Below the pieces are notes generated by a model. That model saw nothing but the letters and a program-made list of their open reading frames with translations. It was not told the DNA's origin and did not search any database. Below are positions 32,903 through 42,411 of a stretch of 64,000 nt of DNA, one piece after another (the first letter of the stretch is position 1; every line of letters begins with the position of its first letter). Source of the stretch: Carposina sasakii (lineage: Eukaryota; Arthropoda; Insecta; Lepidoptera; Carposinidae); contig CP053172.1 in the NCBI GenBank assembly GCA_014607495.2, positions 5,036,888-5,100,887 of the forward strand. The letters run 5' to 3'. A program made the translations under genes and the position numbers.

Positions 32903-33940
32903 AAAAAATGTAGGTGTAGTGCTTCTAGGTTCTGTCTCTCAGCAAACACCATGTTTTGTGTTTTTTCTTTGTGATTTGTGTTTCTATCTCTCTGGCAAAT
33001 GGAAATCCGGATTAGAAGCACTATGCTTACTTACTCCTATTAGATTGGGTTTGTAGGAGACAGAAATAAAAGAAAAGATAATATTAGAATTGTAAGTAGT
33101 TTTATATCATACATGGTAATAAGATCCATTCCCTTATAACATTATATATTCTGCGTTCTTGCACTGAACTAGCTCTTAGTGGGTGATAGATAACGTACTC
33201 TTCAGAGAACAGAACGTCCACAGAGAGTGCATACTCGACGGTGTCCCACAGGTGACTCATCTGGTCTGTTTTCTTCAAGCAATGGGTTTGTCGCTATGAT
33301 CCAGCATGTTTGGCATATACAGCCATTTTCATATACCAGAAAAACGTTAAGTGAGTTTAACCTCTTATATGCAGCAACAATAATATTTTGGTACGATTAC
33401 ATTTCGCAGATCAACTTTCTGGCATACTAGAAGTCTAGTCCAAATTCTATGGAAACTAAACTCATCATATAGTAACTTTTGCTAGTCTGCCTGGCTACCC
33501 TATTGCATCTATATTAAGACTATAGTTGTTTTCTAGTTGGACTGTGCATTTACAGTTTTACAATAATGTAGGTCTGCACAAAACATCGAAGGATAACACA
33601 GTATTTATAAATAATGACACACCATTAGACGAACATGGACCTAATTGCTTTAGGATTCAAGTTCCTTAAGAACATAGTCCGGTCACAAGCTGGTGGAGCT
33701 TATAAAATATAATATAAAAATTCAAGGAATAATTTAGTTACAAAAATGCATAAACACAGCCCTCAATGATCTTTTAAACTATGAAACACCTATAAAATAT
33801 ACACAGGTTAAGGATGAAATCAAATACAGGAAAATATAGGTGGTCGCTTTTGGTACCCCTTCTTAATAGCTAACACTGGCAACTTGAATGCTGTCATTGT
33901 CAACTTTAAGCTGCAAATGCATTGTGAAATAGAATCTTTT
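32903..33940. other. Non-coding, nothing recognised
   Basis: About 1 kb with no credible exon, paired repeat or transposon motif. Confidence 0.3.
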
Positions 33941-33942
33941 TA

Positions 33943-35275
33943 ACCGACTTCAAAAAAAGGAGGAGGTTCTCAATTCGTCTGTATGTATAATACAGGATGA
34001 TTTTTGGTCGTCAACGTTCCCGTAAACTACGGAATCTCCAAATCATCACGATCATTTTTCTCCATGGAAGCATACCTGGGAAGTGTCTGGTTTCCAAAAT
34101 ATTAGGGTCCAAAGTTGAGTAAATAGACTGCGTTTTTCTGCATAAATGCACATAGACGCGCGTAACAGGATTTTTTCACGAAAAATAATTAATATCTGTC
34201 TTTAAAAAAACTAATATAAACACTAGACACTATAAATTTCGCACGATCAAGGAATTTTTTTTTTTTTTTCCCAGCATTTTTTTTGGCATAAACTTACTTT
34301 ATTTCATGTATAGAATACGTACCCTTCGCTAAAGGTGGCCACAAAAAAACATCCTGTATATATATATATATTTTTTATGTATGTTCACCGATATATCCGT
34401 CAATTATAAACGGATTTAAAAATTTTTTTTTTGGTTGGATAGAGTTCACTTCTGAGGTGGTCCCATTTTCACCAGGTCAGGATCTGATGATGGGATCCAG
34501 GAGAAATCTAGGGCAAACACCGAAAATTGTATGCTCGTATGGTGCTTTTGTTACGTAATCATGTCTTACTCAGGTATATGCTTCAGGGTGTCAACATCTG
34601 ATGCTGCTGTGCTGATGATGTAGGAGCTACAGAACTCCTTAACGGTTAGGAGTTGGGATACAGTACTGCAATTGGTCAATGGAAACTATTTAGTAATATG
34701 TAGGGCTAACGTGTTACTTGAATCAACATCTGATGCTGCTGTGCTGATGGTCAAGCTACAGAACTCCTTAAAGGTTAGGAGTTAGGGGACAGTACTGCAA
34801 TTGGTCGATGGATACAGGGTGTTTTTTTGTGGGCACCATTAACGAAGGGTATGTAATCTATACATCAAATAAAGTAAGTTAATGCCAAAAAAATGCTGAG
34901 ATTTTTTTTATTTAATTACTTGATCTGGCGAAATTTATAGTGTTTAGTGTTTATGCTAGTTTTTTCATAGACAGATATTAATTATTTCTCGTGAAAAATC
35001 TTGCTACACGCGTCTATGTGCATTCATGCAGAAAAACGCAGTCTATTTACTCAACTTTGGACCCTAATATTTTGGAAACCAGAATCTTCCCAGGTGTGCT
35101 TCCAAGGAGAAAAATGATCGTGATGATGAGGAGATTACGTAGTTTTCGGGAACGTTAACGACCAAAAATCACCATGTATAAACTAGCATCTATTTAAGTC
35201 CACAACGCATTAACACAACTAAAAATCGAGAAATAAACTGACTTAAAAAAAAATTAACCGACTTCAAACTTTAAC
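33943..35275. repeat. Large imperfect foldback between AACCGACTTCAAA repeats
   Basis: Arms of about 370 bases pair: about 33,990-34,370 with about 34,815-35,180 in reverse complement (shared block TATTAGGGTCCAAAGTTGAG and its complement). The central part contains two direct copies of a unit with CATCTGATGCTGCTGTGCTGATG (in full about 34,590-34,680 and 34,725-34,812). TTAACCGACTTCAAA stands just outside on both sides, in the same orientation. No coding sequence. Confidence 0.65.
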
Positions 35276-35529
35276 TAAAAAGCGATAAATAACGTAACTA
35301 ATTTATCTACTTAATACATATTAAGTATCTCAAATTATTTAAATATTTACAACTTAATACCTAATACTTTAACAAAGTCATCTTTAACTATTTAAATATT
35401 TATAATTATAACTTATTTTTTGGAGTCGGTGCCAGCCAAACAAATAAATGTAATTAAGAAAACTGACCCACACTAAATAGTAAAACCAAGAATAGGAAAT
35501 TGCATTACCGCTGCCTACTACACCGTATT
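35276..35529. other. AT-rich spacer
   Basis: Nothing recognised. The BEL integrase fragment begins abruptly about 35,530. Confidence 0.3.
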
Positions 35530-35579
35530 GTATTTTGCCGTGTGTGTGTGGCGTTGCCAGCCGCGCGCGTCCATCAACA

Positions 35580-36330
35580 CAACAGACTACGTTACCTAGG
35601 CTATTTGTGTCACGGCGCGGTTTGCCTAGTTTAATACGTTCGGATAACGGCACAAATTTTCAAGGCGCGGATAGGTACTTAACGGAAGTACACAAGTTTC
35701 TCACGAGCGCTAATTCGAATATTAGCCACGCTCTAGCCATTCGGGGCATAACTTGGAAATTTAGTCCTCCTGCGTGTCCTCACTGGGGAGGCATCGTTGA
35801 GGCAGCGGTGAAATGTGCTAAGACGCATTTAAGGCGTGTCATCGGCGACACGATCTTAACCTATGAAGAGCTTACTACGGTATTTTGTAGAGTAGAGGCT
35901 ACTCTTAATTCACGCCCTTTGTGTCCGCTGTCTTCGGATCCTAACGACTTAGAAGCCTTGACACCGAGTCATTTCTTGATAGGACAGCCTCTGGCGGCTC
36001 TCCCTGAGTACTCTTACGATGAGGTATGCCTTCATCGACTCACACGGTTTGAGATGTTGCAGCAGATGACTCAACACTTTAATAAACGGTTTACTGTAGA
36101 ATATTTGCATATTCTGCAACAACGGGTTAAATGGACGGATAAATCAGTCCCTCCACGGGGGATCTGGTCTTAATTAAGGACGCCAACTTGCCTCCTTTGC
36201 TGTGGCGCAAAGGACGTATTGTCAAACTCTACCCTGGCTCTGACGGGGTCCCACGATACGCTGAAGTTTCACTGAGAAACTCAGTATTACGGAGGGCAGT
36301 CGCGACTCTATCTCGACTGCTAGTGGATTA
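35580..36330 (+). pseudogene. BEL integrase fragment
   Basis: An open stretch with RRGLPSLIRSDNGTNFQGAD (catalytic Asp), SPPACPHWGGIVEAAVKCAK (catalytic Glu), TLNSRPLCPL, LTPSHFLIGQPL and the C-terminal DUF5641-like region to PPRGIWS. A one-base shift near 36,170 continues into LIKDANLPPLLWRKGRIVKL and ends with a stop near 36,330. It is a different lineage from the BEL element at 20,174. Confidence 0.78.
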
Positions 36331-36368
36331 ACTCCAAAACCAAGTCCCGGTTTTGGGGGACGGGGGGT

Positions 36369-36850
36369 TGTTCTGGCCGCCGCGGGGCGGTCCAGGGGCG
36401 CGAGGGGCATGCGGGCATCGTGTGAAAACCCCGGCCAGTCGCTTGAGAAACGTTGCGCAGAACGCACGTCGGAATAGCCTGCGAAAAAAACACGTGGTGG
36501 CGATCGCGGAGCAAGTGTCGGTTTTTGCTAGCCAATAGTTGGATTGAGTTCGGAGCTCTCTTACTGGACCTTTACGGCGTGATATCGAACGTGGTATTCT
36601 ATCTTGGATTGACTGAAGTGCACTCGGAATTGCAGTGAGGTGATCAAACGGAGATCGAGAAGGAGTTTGCCGTGGGGTGACTATACACATAAGATATATA
36701 TATATATATATATATATTTATTACTACACCTTTGTCCCTACACATAGCTGGATACTACACAAGGGACGGCAGGGCGACGCGGGAGTCTAACAAACCACCA
36801 GGTAAGGAAATACGATTGAACACGCCATAACCAACACGGTGTCCCTAACA
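36369..36850 (+). repeat. LTR of the second BEL element
   Basis: 482 bp with TGTT/AACA ends. It contains a pure TA run at about 36,693-36,716. The base after it begins the zinc-finger codons of terminal exon B. Confidence 0.7.
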
Positions 36851-38934
36851 ACCTGTATGTATCCTCTCATGCTTTTCTAATCTATCACGTCGTGCACACC
36901 TATAGTCACAAAAGTTACATTTGAATGGTTTTTCACCTGTATGTATCCTCTCATGTTTTTTTAATAAATTATGTTGTGTACATTTATAATCACAAAAGTT
37001 ACATTTAAATGGTTTTTCACCTGTATGTATCCTCTCATGTATTTTTAAATTTGAACTGGCTCTACACCTATAGTCACACAAGTTACATTTGAATGGTTTT
37101 TCACCTGTATGTATCCTCTCATGTTTTTTTAATGAATTATGTTCTGTACATTTATAATCACAAAAGTTACATTTCAATGGTTTTTCACCTGTATGTATCC
37201 TCTCATGTATTTTTAAATTCGAACTGGCTCTAAACCTATAGTCACAAAAGTTACATTTGAATGGTTTTTCATCTGTATGTATCCTTTCATGTCTTTTAAC
37301 ATTTCCACTTTCTGCACTTCTAAAGTCACAAAACTTACATTTGAATAGTTTTTCACCTGTATGTATCCTCTCATGCTTTTCTAATCTATCACGTCGTGCA
37401 CATTTATAATCACAAAAGTTACATTTGAATGGTTTTTCACCTGTATGTATCCTCTTATGTACTTTTAAAGATGAACTCTTTGCACTCTTATAATCACAAA
37501 AGTTACATTTGAATGGTTTTTCACCTGTATGTATCCTCTTATGAACTTTTAAAGATGAACTATTTGCACTCTTATAATCACAAAAGTTACATTTGAATGG
37601 TTTTTCACCTGTATGTATCCTCTGATGTACTTTTAAATCTGAACTGCCTGTACACCCATAGTCACAAAAGTTACATTTGAATGGTTTTTCACCTGTATGT
37701 ATCCTCTCATGTTTTTTTAATGAATTATGTTGTGTACATTTATAATCACAAAAGTTACATTTGAATGGTTTTTCACCTGTATGTATCCTCTCATGTATTT
37801 TTAAATTTGAACTGGCTCTACACCTATAGTCACACAAGTTACATTTGAATGGTTTATCACCTGTATGTATCCTCTCATGTATTTTTAATGAATTATGTTC
37901 TGTACATTTATAATCACAAAAGTTACATTTGAATGGTTTTTCATCTGTATGTATCCTCTCATGTCTTTTAACATTTCCACTTTGTGCACTTTTAAAGTCA
38001 CAAAACTTACATTTGAATAGTTTTTCACCTGTATGTATCCTCTCATGTTTTTTTAATGAATTATGTTCTGTACATTTAAAATCACAAAAGTTACATTTGA
38101 ATGGTTTTTCACCTGTATGTATCCTCTTATGTACTTTTAAAGATGAACTCTTTGCACTCTTATAATCACAAAAGTTACATTTGAATGGTTTTTCACCTGT
38201 ATGTATCCTCTGATGTACTTTTAAATCTGAACTGCTTGTACACCTATAGTCACACAAGTTACATTTGAATGGTTTTTCACCTGTATGTATCCTCTCATGT
38301 TTATTTAATGTATCACGTCGTGTACATTTATAATCACAAAAGTTACATTTGAATAGTCTTTCACCTGTATGTATCCTCTCATGTCTTTTTAAATTTCCTT
38401 TTACTGCACTCCTATAGTCACAAAAGTCACATTTGAATGGTTTTTCACCTGTATGTATCTTCTCATGAATTTTTATACCACTTTTATAACTGTAACAGTT
38501 TGTTTTAATAACATTTACATTCCGACGTTTACTCTTACGGTGTACTACTGTGTTGATCATAATAATATGTCTCTCTAATGAAAGTTTTGTTTTAAATCGG
38601 TAACCACAGTGATCACATATATATTGTCTCTTTATATCGTGAAATCTTATATGTTTGACTAGCAAGTTTTTATCTGCATTCTCATAACCACAGTCATTAC
38701 ATTTATAATTAGGCTTGTTTAAGTGTTGACCATTCTTTTGTTGTATTTCTTTTTTGTTTATATATTTCTTTCTATATTTGGTAGTGTCTATATCTTCAAC
38801 GACGTGCATCTTGGAACTCTTTTCAACAATTTGTTCTTCATTTATTTCCTGTGAATGATTTGTACTGGAACAAGTTTCTGTAATGGCTGCTGTTGATGTG
38901 ATTCCGGAATATATATTTTCCTCTGCTGGTGAAT
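36845..38934 (-). CDS. ZAD-gene terminal exon B: 19-finger C2H2 array, 3' end cut by LTR
   Basis: Begins in phase 1 after CCCTCTAG (first exon base 38934) with DSPAEENIYSGITS, then an acidic linker, CNDCGYENADKNLLVKH, a CDHCGYRF finger and 19 regular 28-residue fingers joined by HTGEKPFKCNFC linkers. The linker DNA is almost invariant from finger to finger while the helix residues change in a few recurring types (KCTEHNSLKKH, RCRASSNLKIH, KSAKSSSLKVH, RCARRDRLEKH). After finger 19 the frame runs HTGC-stop, because the BEL LTR begins at 36,850; the natural C terminus seen in exon A is gone. Phase matches the donor of exon 4 at 45,899. Probably a nuclear DNA-binding protein of high target specificity. 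Confidence 0.85.
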
Positions 38935-39486
38935 CTAGAGGGAAATAACAAGATAAACAAAAATAATTATATGTATATTTTATTTTTGTATAATTGTAAA
39001 GGTACTCAGTTTTAGTTGGGTCTGGGTGGGACACATCATTACCTTTGGGACACATTATGACCTCTCACTCAGACTGCTGTCTGGTATGCTGGACAAAATC
39101 TCTTGCAGAAATTAGCACACCTTTGTATTAGGTTTAGGTTTCAAGAATTTATTTTACTTATAAGAACCAATAACAAGTTCACTTAAAATAAGCATACATA
39201 ATAATTATTTCATAAATAGGTATCTATCTACCTTCATCGGCCCGCCCGTACGAGAAACCTGATTAATCTCTTATCACAGATACGAGTATCATTATATGTT
39301 ACACTTTGGATGATTAAAAACAGGTAGTCAATGACTAAGTAAACTGTTTTCGATCTTACGGATGATATCCCATACTATAAACGTGAGTCATGAGTTTAGA
39401 CTTAAACGTGTTAAGCGATTGCGCTTCCTTTATCTCGTTAGGCAAGTTTGCGTATGCGTTTCTCATGTAAATTTCTCTCTATTAGA
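38935..39486. other. Intron of the - strand ZAD gene
   Basis: Intron sequence adjoining exon B. Bases 38,935-39,000 match the flank of exon A. No other gene seen. Confidence 0.45.
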
Positions 39487-39710
39487 TGCATGGAAGGTTT
39501 ATCTATGATAGGAGTGCATGCATGGATGTAATGAGCAAGAAGTAATGAGTGCGAGAGAGAGAGAGACGGAAGATAGGAATGGCAGAATAGAAAAAAGGAA
39601 GACGAACGAACGATACGACGGAAGACGTAACTATAGTGGCTAAAATTGTAAAATAATTTATTTAAAGAAATACAGCCGGGAAATCGGTATTGAAATCTTT
39701 CATTTCTACA
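39487..39710 (+). repeat. Gypsy LTR, left
   Basis: Starts within TGCATGGAAGG (the first few bases expected from the right LTR are altered) and ends CATTTCTACA. TTTTGGGGGCTCGTCCGGCT follows; its TGGGGGCTCGTCCGG (from 39714) is the likely primer-binding site. Confidence 0.8.
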
Positions 39711-39878
39711 TTTTGGGGGCTCGTCCGGCTCTAAGTAGAAAATAAAAATCAATACATAGCAAGACGAAAAAGGAAAGACGAACGCCGACATTGTTATATC
39801 ATAGGAAAAGATCGACGTGCTAGTCGCCAAGGCGATTTTGAAGACGCTGAAGACACGACAAAACAGTAGGAAAGCAGC

Positions 39879-41100
39879 TTGCGGCAGGTAGACGAACTGG
39901 TGACCAAGTTCAGTGGTGACGACAAAACCTGCTCATCAGCAAGGTGGGCGCAAGAAATTGATGATAACGCTGAAATATTCGGGTGGACCCCGCTGCAGCA
40001 GCTAATTGAGGGCCGTAGATCGCTGGCAGGCACAGCAGCCCTGTGGCTCAAGTCGGAGAAAATGTTTAAATCATGGGACGACCTGAAAACGGCTATTTTG
40101 AAGGAATTCCCTGATTCAGTTGACCAGAAAACGATACACGAAGTCATGAGCGCGAGGAAGAAAAAATCTAACGAAGGTTACCTAGAATACATGCTTATTA
40201 TGAAGGAACTGGGCAAACGTGGAAAAATGCCGGACTATGTCGCCATTAAATACATTGTGGATGGCATAGAAGACTCCGAAACCAATAAGATTATGTTATA
40301 CGGAGTAACCACGTACCACGACCTGAAAGAAAAACTTAAAATATACGAGACGGTGAAAGACAAAATTCCGAAAAATAATCGGAGGACGGTTCAGAACTCG
40401 TACAACGGTGCTATAACTGTGGGGAGACTCAACATACGTCGGCATATTGTCCATTTAGAGAAAAGGACATTAAATGTTTCCGTTGCAACGAATTTGGTCA
40501 TAGGTCACTCGAATGTAAACAAAGTCAACAGAATGGTGCAAAATATGTGAACCATGTGAACCCTGCTGCGACGAATCTTCAAGATGGCCGTCACTACAAG
40601 CCGAACTACAATGAACGAGCAGGCGAACAATATCCTCCACCCAGTCAAAGGAGAATGATGTTTACGGAAATGACCGAAAGGCGACCCGAAGTCGAACCTT
40701 ACACCGAAAGAGAGGACACTATGACTTTGCCCAAGATGGAACAAACCGAACAACGAACAAGCCGAAGAAACGTCAATAACAACCAAGATGGCGACGTCAA
40801 TGTCACTAATGTCAGTCAAGACGTGAGATCGGAGGTAAACAAACAAGGATTGTTAAAGCCAGTAAATCAAGTTAATTTTATTGAAAACAAAGATTTCTCA
40901 ACCAAGGATTAATTGATACGGGCAGCGACGTGAATTTGATAACAGATGAAGTGTACGAGAGCATTGGATCGCCAAAATACGACCGTGAAAGCTGTGTATC
41001 ATTGTGTGGATTAGGACAGTTGAAAATTAACCCATTAGGAAAAGTGACTTCAGCAATTCAAATTGACGGCGATTACCATAATAATGTTGTTTTATATATA
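39879..41100 (+). pseudogene. Gypsy gag and start of protease, frameshifted
   Basis: A gag capsid-like frame (DELVTKFSGDDKTCSSARW, GWTPLQQLIEGRRSLAGTAA, then KELGKRGKMPDYVAIKY) breaks near 40,390. In another frame two CCHC knuckles follow: CYNCGETQHTSAYC and CFRCNEFGHRSLEC. After a further frame (40,547-40,912) the protease active site [13 protein letters not shown] appears near 40,912. The protease ends at VVLYI where the mariner starts. Confidence 0.75.
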
Positions 41101-42398
41101 CGAGGGGGCGTTTTTAAGTTCGCGGAATCGGGGGTAAGACGTGGAAATAAAAATACAAGTTTATTTTTCCTTTTCAATATATTCTTCTGCAACCCTAATA
41201 CATTTTTCAGATCTTTCAATTAGTATATGGTATAAAATGTATACCCTCGAAAAAAAATGTTTTTTCTTTGTCTGAAAAATAAGCTGAAACTGCTTCCTTC
41301 ACTTCTTCATCGCTTGAGAACTTCTTCCCCCGAAGTTCTTTTTTCATTTTTGGAAAGAGATAATAATCACTGGGAGCCAGGTCAGGACTGTAGGGTGGAT
41401 GAACCAAAATATCTAAGCTCACCTTATGCAGGGAAGCCAACGCAACACGGCTCTTGTGCACAGGCGCGTTGTCGTGCAGAAGGAGAACACCTTTGGTCAA
41501 TTTTCCCCTTCTTTTTGCCTTGATTGCTTCCTTTAATCGCTCTAAGATTGAAGCGTAGTATTCTCCGGTTATGGAGACACCTTTATCTTTATAATCTATC
41601 AACAAGATTCCTTCTAAGTCCCAAAAGATTGTCGCCATGATTTTTCCCGCCGACTGTGACACCTTAAATTTCTTTGGTGGTGGTGTACCTTTTTTGTGCC
41701 ACTGCATAGAATCTTGTTTGGACTCAGGTTCGTAATGATGAACCCAAGTTTCATCCCCAGTAACAATTCGAGTCAATACTCCATCCTGGTCTTCATTACA
41801 GAGGTCCAAAAACGCGCGAGAACACTCTACGCGCTGTTGTTTTTGAGGCGGCGTGAGCATTCTCGGCACCCACCTTGCACTGACTTTGGTCATGCCGAGA
41901 TGATCGTGAAGAATTTTAAATATGGTTGTATCGGATACTCCAACCATTTCTGCGAGCTGTTTCTTCTTTAGTCTAGCATCTTCCAGTATTAATTTTTCCA
42001 CTTTTTGAATTATTTCCGGAGTGGTCACCTCGATCGGCCGTCCTGGCCGAGGATCATCTTCAAGTGAGGCCCTGCCTTGCTTAAAAAGGGAATGCCACTT
42101 ATAAACCATGGTTTTACCGGGGCAAGACTCCCCGTAAACGGATGACATCTCTTCTAGTATGGTTTGAACCGATTTACCTTGCTTGGTAAGGAACTCGCGG
42201 TGCTCGATTTTCTCCATTTTTCACAATGTTCCTCCCAACTGAGTTGTTTGATCGACGATAATTCAAATAGTAATGGCCCGATTAAAACAAAACGTTCTAT
42301 TTATACTAATAATGAGCTACTTAACCAGTTAAGACTAAGGAAAGTACCCTCATTTATTAATTACCTACCCATTCCGCGAATATAAAAATGCACCCTCG
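41101..42398 (-). mobile_element. mariner transposon, complete
   Basis: 1298 bp between TA dinucleotides (41099-41100 and 42399-42400). About 28-bp imperfect inverted ends start CGAGGG and contain TTCGCGGAAT. Contains one uninterrupted transposase on the - strand. Its left and right flanks belong to different parts of the gypsy element. Confidence 0.9.
41216..42217 (-). CDS. mariner transposase, intact 333 codons
   Basis: Cut-and-paste DNA transposase. From ATG at 42217: N-terminal helix-turn-helix region (residues about 1-110, with GKTMVYKWHSLFKQGR and QLAEMVGVSDTTIFKIL), linker WVPRML at 116-121, and a catalytic domain with Asp155 (TGDETWVHHYEP), Asp249 (LLLHDNAPVHKS) and Asp284 (YSPDLAPSDYYLF). 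The spacing between the second and third Asp is 34 residues, the mariner DD34D signature. Length, motif set and unbroken frame fit an active or recently active enzyme. The stop lies just inside the left inverted repeat. No intron. Confidence 0.92.
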   Translation of the reverse strand: MEKIEHREFLTKQGKSVQTILEEMSSVYGESCPGKTMVYKWHSLFKQGRASLEDDPRPGRPIEVTTPEIIQKVEKLILEDARLKKKQLAEMVGVSDTTIFKILHDHLGMTKVSARWVPRMLTPPQKQQRVECSRAFLDLCNEDQDGVLTRIVTGDETWVHHYEPESKQDSMQWHKKGTPPPKKFKVSQSAGKIMATIFWDLEGILLIDYKDKGVSITGEYYASILERLKEAIKAKRRGKLTKGVLLLHDNAPVHKSRVALASLHKVSLDILVHPPYSPDLAPSDYYLFPKMKKELRGKKFSSDEEVKEAVSAYFSDKEKTFFFEGIHFIPYTN

Positions 42399-42411
42399 TA
42401 GTCCGGCATTT

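Larger units (their letters stand above)
35530..36850 (+). mobile_element. 3' end of a second BEL/Pao element
   Basis: An integrase core fragment, C-terminal domain, G-rich polypurine tract (36,354-36,368) and a 482-bp LTR (36369-36850) that begins TGTTCTGG and ends CCCTAACA. The 5' LTR, gag and most of pol are absent. The right end abuts the finger array of terminal exon B exactly, but no B sequence is found on the left side, so a deletion or rearrangement removed the rest. Confidence 0.75.

Noticed and set aside
35384..35653. 89-codon - strand frame beside the BEL fragment
   Set aside because: Antisense to integrase sequence in part, AT-rich chance frame in the rest.
36845..38934. Regular about 84-bp repeats resembling a CRISPR or satellite array
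   Set aside because: They encode 28-residue C2H2 fingers in one open frame with conserved Cys and His; this is a coding tandem array.
41257..41971. + strand frames within the mariner
   Set aside because: Antisense of the intact transposase.
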